Positions 50,571 to 59,579 of a DNA stretch of 64,000 nt are shown here, in pieces. The position numbers and the translations under genes are program-made. The stretch lies in assembly GCF_900110605.1 (NCBI RefSeq), contig NZ_FOFI01000001.1, positions 744,001-808,000 on the forward strand, in the 5' to 3' direction. Source of the DNA: Epilithonimonas lactis (GTDB lineage: Bacteria; Bacteroidota; Bacteroidia; Flavobacteriales; Weeksellaceae). Numbering within the stretch: position 1 is the stretch's first letter; each line of letters starts with the position of its first letter. Under the pieces are notes generated by a model. The model was not told the origin of the DNA. It was given only the letters and a program-made list of their open reading frames with translations, and searched no databases.

Positions 50571-53120
50571 ATGAAAGCAAAAACAATAGGCATTAGTGCT
50601 TTGTTTCTTTGTATGTCAACCACAATGTTGTTGGCACAAACTACACAGGATACGCTGAAAGGCGAGAAGAAGATCGATGAGGTGAAGATCATCGGCAACA
50701 CGAAAAAGGGGAGCGAATCAAATCTCATCTCCACCCAAAGAAAATCTGCGGAGATCATAGAAAGAGTGGGCGCGGTCCAACTTTCTAAGCAAGGTATTGG
50801 CGACGTGGCCACTGCTGTTACAAAAGCTACCGGAACTGTAAAGCAGGAAGGCGGAAACACGATCTCGGTTCGAGGTTTGTTGGACCGCTACAACGCTACC
50901 ACTATGAATGGCCTGCCAATTCCGTCGGATGATCCCGAAAACAAAAACATCGACCTATCATTACTCAAAACAGATATCATAGATTACATCTCTCTGGAGA
51001 AGGTTTTCAATCCAAGATTGATGGGAGATTTTGGAGGTGCCAATATCAACATCGTCTCCAAAGAGTATTCTGGTAAAGGTTTTATCACTTTAGGAATGGA
51101 TAGCGGTTACAACCTTCAAAATTCCAAAACAGATAAATTCTATCTGCAGGACGGTCCCAACTTTTTCGGAACCAAAGTTCAGAAGGCACCTGCAAATCCG
51201 CTTTCTGCCTACAACTATCAGACGAGCTGGAATTTCAAAGATGCCTTTGGCCCATCGATGTTGATGCCTATCAATTCAGGCATGAATATCCAAGCTGGAA
51301 AATCTTTTAAAATTGGAGCGCAAGGTCGACTTAACACTTACGCTTATGCTGGTTTCAATAATGATTTCACATACCGTGAAGGATCAGAGGGACAGTTCGG
51401 GAAAGAAACAATGTTCAAAGATTTCGACAAGGTTCAAAAATATTCATATAACACAAACTCAACGGGATTATTAAATCTATTCTACAGGATCAATCCAAAC
51501 CACCAGTTGAAGTTGATCACCAACTATATCCATTCCACCAACCAGGAAGCCAAGATCTTCGAAGGTGCGATCAGGGATTATGCGGAAACAGGTGGTGCTT
51601 ATGTTAGAAGAGCAGATTACAAGGTAACCAATACATTGGTCAATCAATTGGGTGGTGATCACAAATTCGGGGACAAATTCTCTATCAACTGGATCGCGGG
51701 TTACAACTATCTTAATAGCCAAAGGCCAGACAGGATCACCAATACTTTAGTCAGCAACAACGATGCAGAAGGCACGTACTCTGTAACCAGAGAGGCGGGA
51801 CTCAACAACCGTTATTATGATAATCTGGATGATAAGGAATATACAGGTAACCTAACTTTCAACTACAATTTGAAAGACCAGTCCAAAGTGGCCTTCGGTT
51901 ATCAAGGGAGATTCAAAAAGAGATCATTCTTATCCAAGCAGATGGACTTCAAATGGAACAATGACAATTCCAATCCGATCAGAATTACAGACCCTAATAA
52001 TGTAGATGCGGTTTTCAACGCCTACAATTATGCCAAGGGATTCTTTGATATCACGAGTAACTTTGGTCCCGCAGATGTTTTGCAACCGATCATCTACAAT
52101 GGGGATCAGGATATCAACTCAGGTTTTGCAAACGTGGATTACAAATTCTCGGACAAGTTTATGGCCCAGCTGGGTGTGAGGTACGATCGTATAAGACAAT
52201 TTGTGGAATGGAGTGTCAACTTCTACACACCAATCACCGAGATCGAAAAAGTGTATAACAAATTCCTGCCGGCTTTCAACTTGAAATATGCCATCAATGA
52301 CAGGCAGAATCTAAGATTGGCCGCTTCCAGAACCTACACGCTTCCACAGCTAAAGGAGATGGCGCCTTACATTTACATAGATGTCACAGAAACGACGCAG
52401 GGGAACTATTATCTCAATCCTTCTGATAATAATAACGTGGACCTCAAGTGGGAGTTTTTCCCGAAAGCAGGAGAAGTGGTCTCATTATCAGCATTCGGAA
52501 AATATATTCAAAATCCGATCTCAAGAGCTTTTATCAATTCATCTGATCCTTACTTCTCTTACCTCAATGCAGGAGATTGGGCTTATGTTTATGGTATCGA
52601 AGCCGAGGTGAGAAAAGACCTTTTTAGTTTTGGTAATGGATCCAAACTCTACACATTTGTGAATGCGACCTACATGGATTCCAAAGCGGAATTGGATGGA
52701 GAGAAAGTGAAAAAGGACACGTATGATGCGCTTTCACAGGCAAGTCTTTTCGCGGTTAGTTTTGATGTGAAAGAAGATAGACTTCAAGGTGCGGCAGATT
52801 TTGTGGCCAATGCCAATCTTGGGTTCAACCACAAGTGGAATGGCGGAAACGAGTTGGACCTGGTGGCTTCATATTCCTACGTTGGAAGTTATCTGTATTC
52901 CATCAGTACAAACCAAATTGGTAACATAGAGCAAAAGCCTGTCAATATGCTGGATCTTACAGCCAAATTCAGATTCCAGAACAACATCGACTTTGGAATT
53001 TCCTTAAAAAACCTACTCAATCCAGAGATCAGAAGAGTACAGTCAAACTCACTCAATTCAGAGACCTATAACTTCAAGAGAGGACAGATCATCGGCGTCA
53101 ACGTAGGCTATAAATTCTAA
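50571..53120 (+). CDS. TonB-dependent outer-membrane receptor
   Basis: An 849-residue outer-membrane transporter from the ATG at 50571 (a TTG at 50541 would add ten mostly basic residues before the signal peptide). Signal peptide to about residue 22. The N-terminal extension TTQDTLKGEKKIDEVKIIGN leads directly into the plug (GDVATAVTKATGTVKQEGGNTISVRGLLDRYNATTMNGLPIPSDDPENKNIDLSLL, about 75-140). The rest is a 22-strand-type barrel, ending IGVNVGYKF with the expected aromatic terminus. No carboxypeptidase-like N-terminal domain precedes the plug, unlike SusC. A lipoprotein gene follows after 39 bp and is likely its partner. Substrate unknown; upstream sites suggest a nutrient-limitation response. 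Confidence 0.92.
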   Translation: MKAKTIGISALFLCMSTTMLLAQTTQDTLKGEKKIDEVKIIGNTKKGSESNLISTQRKSAEIIERVGAVQLSKQGIGDVATAVTKATGTVKQEGGNTISVRGLLDRYNATTMNGLPIPSDDPENKNIDLSLLKTDIIDYISLEKVFNPRLMGDFGGANINIVSKEYSGKGFITLGMDSGYNLQNSKTDKFYLQDGPNFFGTKVQKAPANPLSAYNYQTSWNFKDAFGPSMLMPINSGMNIQAGKSFKIGAQGRLNTYAYAGFNNDFTYREGSEGQFGKETMFKDFDKVQKYSYNTNSTGLLNLFYRINPNHQLKLITNYIHSTNQEAKIFEGAIRDYAETGGAYVRRADYKVTNTLVNQLGGDHKFGDKFSINWIAGYNYLNSQRPDRITNTLVSNNDAEGTYSVTREAGLNNRYYDNLDDKEYTGNLTFNYNLKDQSKVAFGYQGRFKKRSFLSKQMDFKWNNDNSNPIRITDPNNVDAVFNAYNYAKGFFDITSNFGPADVLQPIIYNGDQDINSGFANVDYKFSDKFMAQLGVRYDRIRQFVEWSVNFYTPITEIEKVYNKFLPAFNLKYAINDRQNLRLAASRTYTLPQLKEMAPYIYIDVTETTQGNYYLNPSDNNNVDLKWEFFPKAGEVVSLSAFGKYIQNPISRAFINSSDPYFSYLNAGDWAYVYGIEAEVRKDLFSFGNGSKLYTFVNATYMDSKAELDGEKVKKDTYDALSQASLFAVSFDVKEDRLQGAADFVANANLGFNHKWNGGNELDLVASYSYVGSYLYSISTNQIGNIEQKPVNMLDLTAKFRFQNNIDFGISLKNLLNPEIRRVQSNSLNSETYNFKRGQIIGVNVGYKF

Positions 53121-53159
53121 TTAAATAAAAATAATAAATAAACAAAAAAGTAAATTACA

Positions 53160-54338
53160 ATGAAAAAGTTAATCTCAAGTGCGTTAGTTCTTTGCACACT
53201 ATCTCTTACAACAGTTACAGTTTTCAACTCTTGTTCTTCTGATGATGACACGACTATCACACCAAACCCGAGCAATGTAAACATTGACCCAAACAATTTC
53301 AAAATTGCACTTAACTCTGGAGATAAGTTGGTTCTTGATGCAAACGTAACTTACACTATGACTGGACCTGTCATCGTAAACAACGGTGCAGAGATCACAA
53401 TTCCTGCAGGTACGAAAATCAACTGTACAGGCGGAACCAATACTTATCTTGCAGTAGCACAAGGTGGTAAGATATTTTCAAACGGTACAGCTGCCAATCC
53501 TGTGATCTTCACTTCTACTACAGCCAAGAAGTCAGATTGGGGTGGTATCGTAATCTGTGGTAAAGCACCTATCAACGCTGGTGAAACGGCCGTGTCAGAG
53601 GTTGCAACTTTGCCTTACGGTGGTAACATTGCTAATGACAACAGTGGATCGATCACATATACGCAGATCAGATATGCTGGAGCAAGATTCAACGCTTCCA
53701 AAGAGTACAACGGCCTTTCTCTTTTCGGAGTTGGTAACGGAACCAAGATCGACGGTGTTTCTGTGATCGATGGTGCAGATGATGGTATCGAGTTCTTCGG
53801 AGGTACAGTGAATGTTAGCAACATTGTTTCTGTAAACAATGATGATGATGCTTTTGACTGGACAGAGGGATGGAACGGAACTGCTACAAACGTTTTCACA
53901 AAAAGAACGGGAGCTACTGTTGGTAACAGAGGGATCGAAGGTGATAACAACGCAAACAACAGATCAAAAGAGCCAAGATCGAATCCGACCATCAAAAATG
54001 CAACTTTCATAGGTTTTACGACTAGTGATACAGAAGGTGTAGGAACAAACATTTTCAGAGAGGGAACTAGCGCAACGTTAGACAATATCGTATTCTCAGG
54101 ATGGGAGAGAGCGATCACAATTCAGCACGATGAATCTGTAACGCTTCTTAATGGGAAAAACAAATTCACAAACATCAAATTTGACAATGTGACCACAAAA
54201 GCTGTCACTATCGCTTCTGCCACTGGTTCTCTACCAGTACCTGCAGCAGATGGGACTTATTCAGAAAATGCCAATGCAGTAGGTGCTGGCAACGGAACAG
54301 CCAATCCTACTTGGGCTTCTGGTTGGGCAGGATTATAA
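53160..54338 (+). CDS. surface lipoprotein, beta-helix-like, partner of the TonB receptor
   Basis: A 392-residue lipoprotein: lipobox FNSC (Cys near residue 24), then SSDDDTTIT, an acidic surface-export-type signal. The mature part is rich in short beta turns of beta-helix type (TYTMTGPVIVNNGAEITIPAGTKI, GGKIFSNGTAANPVIFTS, KIDGVSVIDGADDGIEFFGGTVNVSNIVSVNNDDDAFDW). The segment GADDGIEFFGGTV and the DDDAFDW motif are striking acidic clusters that may bind cations. It is 39 bp after the receptor gene. Receptor and lipoprotein in one operon recall SusC/SusD, but this lipoprotein is not of the SusD fold. Closed by a terminator. Confidence 0.85.
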   Translation: MKKLISSALVLCTLSLTTVTVFNSCSSDDDTTITPNPSNVNIDPNNFKIALNSGDKLVLDANVTYTMTGPVIVNNGAEITIPAGTKINCTGGTNTYLAVAQGGKIFSNGTAANPVIFTSTTAKKSDWGGIVICGKAPINAGETAVSEVATLPYGGNIANDNSGSITYTQIRYAGARFNASKEYNGLSLFGVGNGTKIDGVSVIDGADDGIEFFGGTVNVSNIVSVNNDDDAFDWTEGWNGTATNVFTKRTGATVGNRGIEGDNNANNRSKEPRSNPTIKNATFIGFTTSDTEGVGTNIFREGTSATLDNIVFSGWERAITIQHDESVTLLNGKNKFTNIKFDNVTTKAVTIASATGSLPVPAADGTYSENANAVGAGNGTANPTWASGWAGL

Positions 54339-54373
54339 TTTCTTTTTTCTTCATATCAAATCAAATTTATTTG

Positions 54374-54402
54374 AGCCCGCAATTCACTGCGGGCTTTTTT
54401 TT
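54374..54402 (+). terminator. terminator of the receptor-lipoprotein operon
   Basis: AGCCCGCA (54374-54381) and TGCGGGCT (54388-54395), then a seven-T run. Confidence 0.88.
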
Positions 54403-54544
54403 GGTTTTACATTTCATAAATATATAATGCTAATAATAAATCGCAGAGCGGAACACTGTTGGTAAAAAAACATCGATCACTAAGAACCAACGCTCCGTAG
54501 AAGCGCCCTGTTAATAGCATAAAGTAGCTTCTTATTAATATTAG

Positions 54545-54859
54545 ACCACCTGTAAACAATTTTCTTGCATCTGCAATTTATATTGGAGCACCTGTAACTT
54601 ATATTCTTGCTCCTGTAAACAATATTCCTGCATCCGGAAGTTATATTGGAGCATCCGGAAACAATATTCTTGCATCCGGAAGTTATATTTGAGCATCCGG
54701 AAAAAATATTCTTGCATCCGGAAGTTATATTTGAGCATCCGGAAACAATATTCTTGCATCCGGAAGTTATATTTGAGCATCCGGAAACAATATTCTTGCA
54801 TCCGGAAGTTATATTGGAGCATCCGGAAACAATATTCTTGCATCCGCAAAATAATTTTA
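54545..54859. repeat. tandem array of fifteen 21-bp units
   Basis: Fifteen consecutive 21-bp units share the core GCATCCGGAA. Two unit types alternate, AGCATCCGGAAACAATATTC-t and TGCATCCGGAAGTTATATTT-g, giving a 42-bp higher period. The central units are almost identical, while the first four and last one are diverged, as expected of an array growing by unequal exchange. 21 bp equals two turns of B-DNA. Frames stay open on both strands because 21 is a multiple of three; I regard those as artefacts. The gap 54396-54991 contains only this array and the heptamer array. Confidence 0.92.
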
Positions 54860-54911
54860 AAAAACTTCAAAGTATTTTCTACCGCCATAAAAAAACATTT
54901 CCCGAAATTTG

Positions 54912-54990
54912 AACTATCAACTATCAACTATCAACTATCAACTATCAACTATCAACTATCAACTATCAACTATCAACTATCAACTATCAA
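54912..54990 (+). repeat. heptamer array AACTATC x11 next to the pepE start
   Basis: Eleven perfect copies of AACTATC (54912-54988) plus AA. The ATG of pepE follows at 54992, so the array fills the ribosome-binding region. The same heptamer precedes the gene at 15211. No Shine-Dalgarno-like sequence is present. Confidence 0.95.
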
Positions 54991-54991
54991 T

Positions 54992-55684
54992 ATGAACATC
55001 ATCCTCGCATCCACTTCCACACTCTTCGGCGGACAATATTTGGAATACCTCAAACCAGAACTCGTCAATTTGTTTGAAGGCATCACAGAGATCATCTTCA
55101 TCCCATTTGCCAGACCAGGCGGCATCTCCCACGATGACTACACGCAGAAAGCCAAAGATTTCTTTTCAACGATTAATATCAATGTCAAAGGCCTTCACGA
55201 GTTCGAGGATAAAATAGAAGCGGTCAATTCTGCGCAGGGATTCTTCACCGGCGGCGGAAACACATTTCTATTAGTAAAGACCTTGCACGAATTAGGATTA
55301 ATGAATGTCTTGAAGCAAAATATAGAATCAGAAAAACCATATCTAGGTTGCAGTGCAGGCAGCAACATCGGCGGCGTCAATATGAAAACCACCAACGATA
55401 TGCCCATCGTCTATCCACCAAGCTTCGATTGTATGGGATTGATTCCTTTTAATATCAACCCACATTACCTGGACCCAAATCCCGAGATCAAACACAACGG
55501 AGAAACCAGAGAAACCAGGATCAAAGAATTCCTGACCCAAAATGACATCAAAGTTGTTGGCCTGAGAGAAGGCAACTGGATCAGAAGAATCGGAAACCGA
55601 GTGACCACAGAAGGCGCAGAATTGACAAGGATCTTCGAAAAAGGAAAAGAACCGTACGAAGTAGATCCCGGAACTGAACTATAA
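54992..55684 (+). CDS. pepE: dipeptidase E (aspartyl dipeptidase, S51 family)
   Basis: A cytoplasmic serine peptidase that cleaves Asp-X dipeptides; 230 residues, as in PepE. The nucleophile is Ser121 in GCSAGSN, the histidine is in FNINPHYLDPNP (His158), and GFFTGGGNTFLLVK matches the family. The frame is open upstream through both repeat arrays, but homology starts at MNIILASTSTLF. The gene downstream begins 14 bp after its stop (HD hydrolase). The heptamer array directly before the start may make translation or transcription variable. Confidence 0.92.
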   Translation: MNIILASTSTLFGGQYLEYLKPELVNLFEGITEIIFIPFARPGGISHDDYTQKAKDFFSTININVKGLHEFEDKIEAVNSAQGFFTGGGNTFLLVKTLHELGLMNVLKQNIESEKPYLGCSAGSNIGGVNMKTTNDMPIVYPPSFDCMGLIPFNINPHYLDPNPEIKHNGETRETRIKEFLTQNDIKVVGLREGNWIRRIGNRVTTEGAELTRIFEKGKEPYEVDPGTEL

Positions 55685-55698
55685 TTAACAAAATAAAA

Positions 55699-56292
55699 AT
55701 GAAGATCCAGAAAGAAATAGACTTCATCCTGGCAATCGATGCTTTGAAGAATGTCAACAGAAGAAATTACAACGCCGACGATTCCCGTAGAGAGAACACA
55801 GCAGAACACAGCTGGCAGATCATCGTTCTGGCACAGATCCTTTATCCTTATGCCAAGGACAATCACAACATCAATTTGTTAAGAGTCATCAGAATGTTGT
55901 CCATCCACGACTTGGTAGAGATCGACGCTGGCGACACTTTCCTTTTTGATGAAGTCGGAATGCAAGGTAAATTCGAACGTGAAAAGATGGCTGCAAAAAG
56001 GATATTTGGAATTTTGGATGAGCCTTTGTCAACAGATTTCTACAACCTTTGGATCGAGTTCGAAGAGGAAAAAACGCCCGATGCGATCTTCGCCTGCGCT
56101 ATTGATAGGATCATGCCATTCATCCTCAACGCCCATACATCTGCAAAGAGCTGGACAGAAGCTGGTGTTACCGAGAAACAGGTGAGAGCAATGTTGGAAA
56201 CCGCCATTTGCAGGTCGTCTGATGATCTGGGAGATTGTTTTAAAACCTTAATGGAAAGATGTTTGGATGATAACAAAATCATTAGAAACTAA
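55699..56292 (+). CDS. HD-domain phosphohydrolase (YfbR/5'-deoxynucleotidase-like)
   Basis: A 197-residue HD-superfamily hydrolase. The metal-binding residues are visible as His36 in NTAEHSWQIIVLA, the HD pair His69-Asp70 in MLSIHDLVEIDAGD, and a late Asp in CAIDRIMPFI. RENTAEHSW and IHDLVEIDAGDT match YfbR/HDDC2-like 5'-deoxynucleotidases, so nucleotide dephosphorylation is the likely activity. It shares a transcript with pepE and ends at a strong terminator. Confidence 0.88.
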   Translation: MKIQKEIDFILAIDALKNVNRRNYNADDSRRENTAEHSWQIIVLAQILYPYAKDNHNINLLRVIRMLSIHDLVEIDAGDTFLFDEVGMQGKFEREKMAAKRIFGILDEPLSTDFYNLWIEFEEEKTPDAIFACAIDRIMPFILNAHTSAKSWTEAGVTEKQVRAMLETAICRSSDDLGDCFKTLMERCLDDNKIIRN

Positions 56293-56310
56293 AAACCGAC
56301 ACAAACAAAA

Positions 56311-56343
56311 ATCGCCTCGAAAATTTTTCGAGGCGATCTTTTA
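56311..56343. terminator. bidirectional terminator
   Basis: ATCGCCTCGAAAA (56311-56323) and TTTTCGAGGCGAT (56325-56337) form a 13-bp stem. It serves the convergent HD hydrolase (+) and secG (-) genes. Confidence 0.9.
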
Positions 56344-56360
56344 TTTTTAGAAATATTCTA

Positions 56361-56702
56361 TTATTTAGTTGCAGGCACTTGCGTCGCTGGAGTATTGTTA
56401 GCTGGTGCTTGATTTACTGGCGCTTCAGATCTCGCTGGTGTTGGCATTGTTGGCGCTACTTGCGATGGTTTTCCCGTAAGGATGATACTTAGGAAGATCA
56501 AAACAACGATAGTTCCTCCCAAGGTCCAAGTTGCTTTCTCCATAAAATCATTGGTTCTTTGTACCCCAAAATTAGTAGCAGATGCACCGCCGAAAGTTCC
56601 AGAAAGTCCGCCTCCTTTCGGATTCTGAGCCATGATGATGATAACTAATAGGATGCTAGCAATGATGATCAAGATCATAAACAGCGTAAATATTGTGCTC
56701 AT
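56361..56702 (-). CDS. secG: protein translocase subunit SecG
   Basis: Small membrane subunit of the SecYEG channel; 113 residues with two membrane helices (about 4-25 and 57-78). The loop between them reads MAQNPKGGGLSGTFGGASATNFGVQRTNDFMEKATW, the SecG signature region. The C-terminus is a Pro/Ala/Thr-rich tail (MPTPARSEAPVNQAPANNTPATQ), common in Bacteroidota SecG. It is a single gene with its own -7 box. Confidence 0.95.
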   Translation of the reverse strand: MSTIFTLFMILIIIASILLVIIIMAQNPKGGGLSGTFGGASATNFGVQRTNDFMEKATWTLGGTIVVLIFLSIILTGKPSQVAPTMPTPARSEAPVNQAPANNTPATQVPATK

Positions 56703-56732
56703 AGTATAGTCTTAGTAATAAATTTTGAAGCG

Positions 56733-56740
56733 CAAATATA
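56733..56740 (-). promoter_or_regulatory. -7 promoter box TATATTTG of secG
   Basis: TATATTTG on the minus strand, 30 bp before the secG ATG. Exact match to TAnnTTTG. Confidence 0.6.
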
Positions 56741-56763
56741 TGGATTTTAATCAATAATAAAAC

Positions 56764-57375
56764 TTATTTCTTGATAAATTTCACAATATTGGTTTCGTTG
56801 TTCAAAGATTTTAATTTAATGAAATAAACGCCTGTTTTCAGATTGCTTATATCGATTTTGCTTCCCTTCATGTCTTTGTTGACAATCAATTTTCCGGATT
56901 CATCCACAATTTCATAAGCAATGAAATTCTTATCTGATTCTATATTTACGAAATCTTGCACCGGATTTGGAAAGATCTTGACCACTGCCACTCTTTTTGA
57001 AGGGTCATTCACAGCTAAAAGACATGCCGGCGGATTGGAAATTGGACCTGCTGAGAAATCGTAGAAGATCGTGTCTTCCGTAATGATAGAAACAGAAATA
57101 TAATCAGGATGAGCGGGAGCGCCGTAAACATACAGACAATTGTTGAAGGTAAACTCTGCCTTGTTAAAAATAGTGCTGTACTTGTACCAGCCTTCGCAAG
57201 TAGCAGTCATTGCCGGCGGTGTAAAAAAATCAACGGTGGAAGGTGGATCTATCACAATGGGCCAGACACAAGCAGAGGTCCAGTTGGAAGGTGGTTTGAA
57301 ATAAGCGGTTTTTGTGGTTTGGCTAGATGCTAATTGGAAAATTACCATCAAAGAAAATAGTAGTAGTTTTTTCAT
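56764..57375 (-). CDS. small secreted protein with T9SS sorting domain
   Basis: A 203-residue secreted protein. Signal peptide about 1-19 (ASSQ). Residues 20-110 hold a short aromatic domain with paired cysteines (SACVWPI, TCEGWYKY, NNCLYVYG) that resembles a starch-binding or similar beta-sandwich (AYFKPPSNWTSACVW; an FKNPxxW-like start is typical of CBM26-type domains). Residues from about 125 are the type A sorting domain (VVKIFPNPVQDFVNIESDK to NIVKFIKK). The carbohydrate-binding idea is tentative. Confidence 0.8.
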   Translation of the reverse strand: MKKLLLFSLMVIFQLASSQTTKTAYFKPPSNWTSACVWPIVIDPPSTVDFFTPPAMTATCEGWYKYSTIFNKAEFTFNNCLYVYGAPAHPDYISVSIITEDTIFYDFSAGPISNPPACLLAVNDPSKRVAVVKIFPNPVQDFVNIESDKNFIAYEIVDESGKLIVNKDMKGSKIDISNLKTGVYFIKLKSLNNETNIVKFIKK

Positions 57376-57401
57376 AGAAATTAGTTTTAAAGGGTTAAAC
57401 C

Positions 57402-57409
57402 CAAATTTA
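57402..57409 (-). promoter_or_regulatory. -7 promoter box TAAATTTG
   Basis: TAAATTTG on the minus strand, 26 bp before the ATG at 57375. Confidence 0.55.
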
Positions 57410-57456
57410 CGTAATATTTTAATAACTTCGTCCGAGTTTTTTTTAAATCAATTTTA

Positions 57457-59451
57457 ATGAAATTCAAACATATCCTCACTGCAATCGCAGCAACACCTTT
57501 TATGATGAATGCACAACAGGTCATGACTGCCGAAACGATGTGGACGCTCAATCGGTTGGGTGTACAGTCTGTTTCGCCGGACCATTCTTCTCTCATTTAC
57601 AAAGTCAGCAAAACAGACCTCAAAACCGAAAAGTCAAACTCCGAAGCTTTTTGGCTGGACCTTTCCGGAAAATCTACCAAAATTGATTTAGGCAGGAAAA
57701 GCCTGATCCAATGGGACAAAAACGGAATTTACGCTCTAGAGAACAACCAAATTTTCTTGTCGAAAGATTCAGGTAAAACTTGGTCAGAATTCTATGCAAT
57801 TGGTGAGGTTGACAATATTGTCATTTCTCCAGACGGGAAAAAAGTGGCTTTCAGCAAAGCCGTTCATATCGAGGATCTTCTGGGGAAGGATAAGTATAAA
57901 GATCTTCCAAAAACGACAGCTCAAATCTATACAGACCTTAATCACAGACATTGGGATGCTTTCAACGAAGGTTCGTACAACCACGTTTTCACAGTGAATA
58001 TTTCTGAGTCTGTGGACAAGGCCAAAGACCTCTTGGAGGGAAAAGCTTACGATTCGCCACAGAAACCATTTGGTGGAGCAGAGGATTTTGTTTGGAGTCC
58101 GGATTCGTCGCAGTTGCTTTACGTTTCCAAGAAAAAAAGCGGCGCAGAATATGCGCAAAGCACGAACACAGATATTTATTGCTATGATCTGGCAAGTGGC
58201 ATTACCAAGAATATTACAGAAGGAATGATGGGTTACGATGTTAATCCAAAATTCAGTCCAGATGGTAAATTTCTCCTTTGGAACTCAATGGAAAGAGACG
58301 GTTTTGAAGCCGATAAGAATGATATTATGATCATGGATTGGAAGGCGATGAAGTCTGAAAATCTTACAAAAGCCTGGGACGAAAGTGTAACTGGCGATGT
58401 TTCCTGGAGTGCAGATGCAAAAGCAATCTATTTCACTTCAGCTTTCCGCGGCACGAAACAATTATTCTCCGTTGATGTTAAAAATAAAACTGTAAAACAA
58501 ATTACGAAAGGCGATTTTGATATCAACGAGATCGTACTCGAAAACAAAGGCAAACTTTGGGTCACCAAAACAGACATCAACCACAATGCAGACCTTTTCG
58601 AAGTAGATTCCAAAGGTGCATTGAAACAGATCACGGACATCAATAAAGATAATTATTCCAAACTGGTTCATGGGAAATCTGAACTGAAAATGGTGAAAAC
58701 GACTGACGGAAAAGAAATGGGCGTTTGGTTCCATTATCCGCCCAACTTCGACCCAAATAAGAAATATCCAACTCTAGTTTATTGCCAAGGAGGACCACAA
58801 TCTGGACTGACGCAGTTCTTCTCCACCAGATGGAACTTCGCTTTGATGGCGGCAAACGGCTACATCGTCGTGGCACCAAACAGAAGAGGAATGCCAGGCT
58901 GGGGCGTAAAATGGAACGAAACGATCAGTGGCGACTGGGGCGGACAACCGATCAAAGATTATTTGTCAGCAACCGACTTCGCTAAAACATTACCTTACGT
59001 AGATGGAAGCAGAGTAGCGGCTGTTGGTGCGAGTTACGGCGGATATTCCGTGTTTATGCTGGCTGGTGTTCACGAGAACAGATTCAAAACATTCATTGCA
59101 CACGATGGATTATTTGATATGAAATCATGGTACGGAACAACTGAGGAACTCTGGTTCGCCAATTGGGACCTAGGTGGAAATTACTGGCAAAAGCCAACAC
59201 CAAAAGCGTATTCAGACTTCAATCCAAGTAATTTTGTGGACAAGTGGAACAAACCGATTATGGTGATCCAAGGTGGAATCGATTTCCGAGTTCCTTACGA
59301 GCAAGGTCAGGAAGCTTTCCAGGCCGCAAAACTGAAAGGTCTGAAAACCAAATTCCTTTATTTCCCGAACGAAAACCATTGGGTGCTTCATCCGCAAAAC
59401 GGTTTGGTTTGGCAAAGAGAATTCTTCGAATGGTTGAAAGAAACACTTTAA
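57457..59451 (+). CDS. S9-family prolyl oligopeptidase-type peptidase
   Basis: A 664-residue serine peptidase with a signal peptide of about 19 residues. The N-terminal part is a seven-bladed beta-propeller (FVWSPDSSQLLYVSKKK, PKFSPDGKFLLWNSME, VSWSADAKAIYFTSAF). The C-terminal alpha/beta hydrolase holds the nucleophile in GASYGGYS, the Asp in IQGGIDFRVPYEQ and the His in NENHWV. This fits the acylaminoacyl/dipeptidyl-peptidase branch. It is probably periplasmic, processing oligopeptides delivered from outside. It begins 81 bp from the divergent T9SS gene. Confidence 0.93.
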   Translation: MKFKHILTAIAATPFMMNAQQVMTAETMWTLNRLGVQSVSPDHSSLIYKVSKTDLKTEKSNSEAFWLDLSGKSTKIDLGRKSLIQWDKNGIYALENNQIFLSKDSGKTWSEFYAIGEVDNIVISPDGKKVAFSKAVHIEDLLGKDKYKDLPKTTAQIYTDLNHRHWDAFNEGSYNHVFTVNISESVDKAKDLLEGKAYDSPQKPFGGAEDFVWSPDSSQLLYVSKKKSGAEYAQSTNTDIYCYDLASGITKNITEGMMGYDVNPKFSPDGKFLLWNSMERDGFEADKNDIMIMDWKAMKSENLTKAWDESVTGDVSWSADAKAIYFTSAFRGTKQLFSVDVKNKTVKQITKGDFDINEIVLENKGKLWVTKTDINHNADLFEVDSKGALKQITDINKDNYSKLVHGKSELKMVKTTDGKEMGVWFHYPPNFDPNKKYPTLVYCQGGPQSGLTQFFSTRWNFALMAANGYIVVAPNRRGMPGWGVKWNETISGDWGGQPIKDYLSATDFAKTLPYVDGSRVAAVGASYGGYSVFMLAGVHENRFKTFIAHDGLFDMKSWYGTTEELWFANWDLGGNYWQKPTPKAYSDFNPSNFVDKWNKPIMVIQGGIDFRVPYEQGQEAFQAAKLKGLKTKFLYFPNENHWVLHPQNGLVWQREFFEWLKETL

Positions 59452-59460
59452 ATTCCCTTC

Positions 59461-59505
59461 CATTGGAGGGGTGTCAAAAATTTTTTAATTTTTGACGGGG
59501 TGGTT
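59461..59505. repeat. hairpin repeat flanked by GGGGTG motifs
   Basis: GTCAAAAATT (59473-59482) and AATTTTTGAC (59487-59496) form a perfect stem, with GGAGGGGT before and GGGGTGG after. It begins 9 bp after the S9 peptidase stop. It looks like a dispersed element and may also act as the transcript end. Confidence 0.55.
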
Positions 59506-59579
59506 TTTAAATAAAAATTAAAATGCAGTTGAATTATCATCTGCATTTTTTTATATTTATCTAAATAAAAAACACGAAT

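Noticed and set aside
54545-54859. CRISPR array
   Set aside because: Units are directly adjacent with no unique spacers, and no cas gene is in the window.
54541-54927. Open frames of 128 (-) and 88 (+) residues across the 21-bp array
   Set aside because: The unit length is a multiple of three, so frames stay open on both strands by chance. There is no ATG with a credible leader, and the products would be pure repeat peptides.
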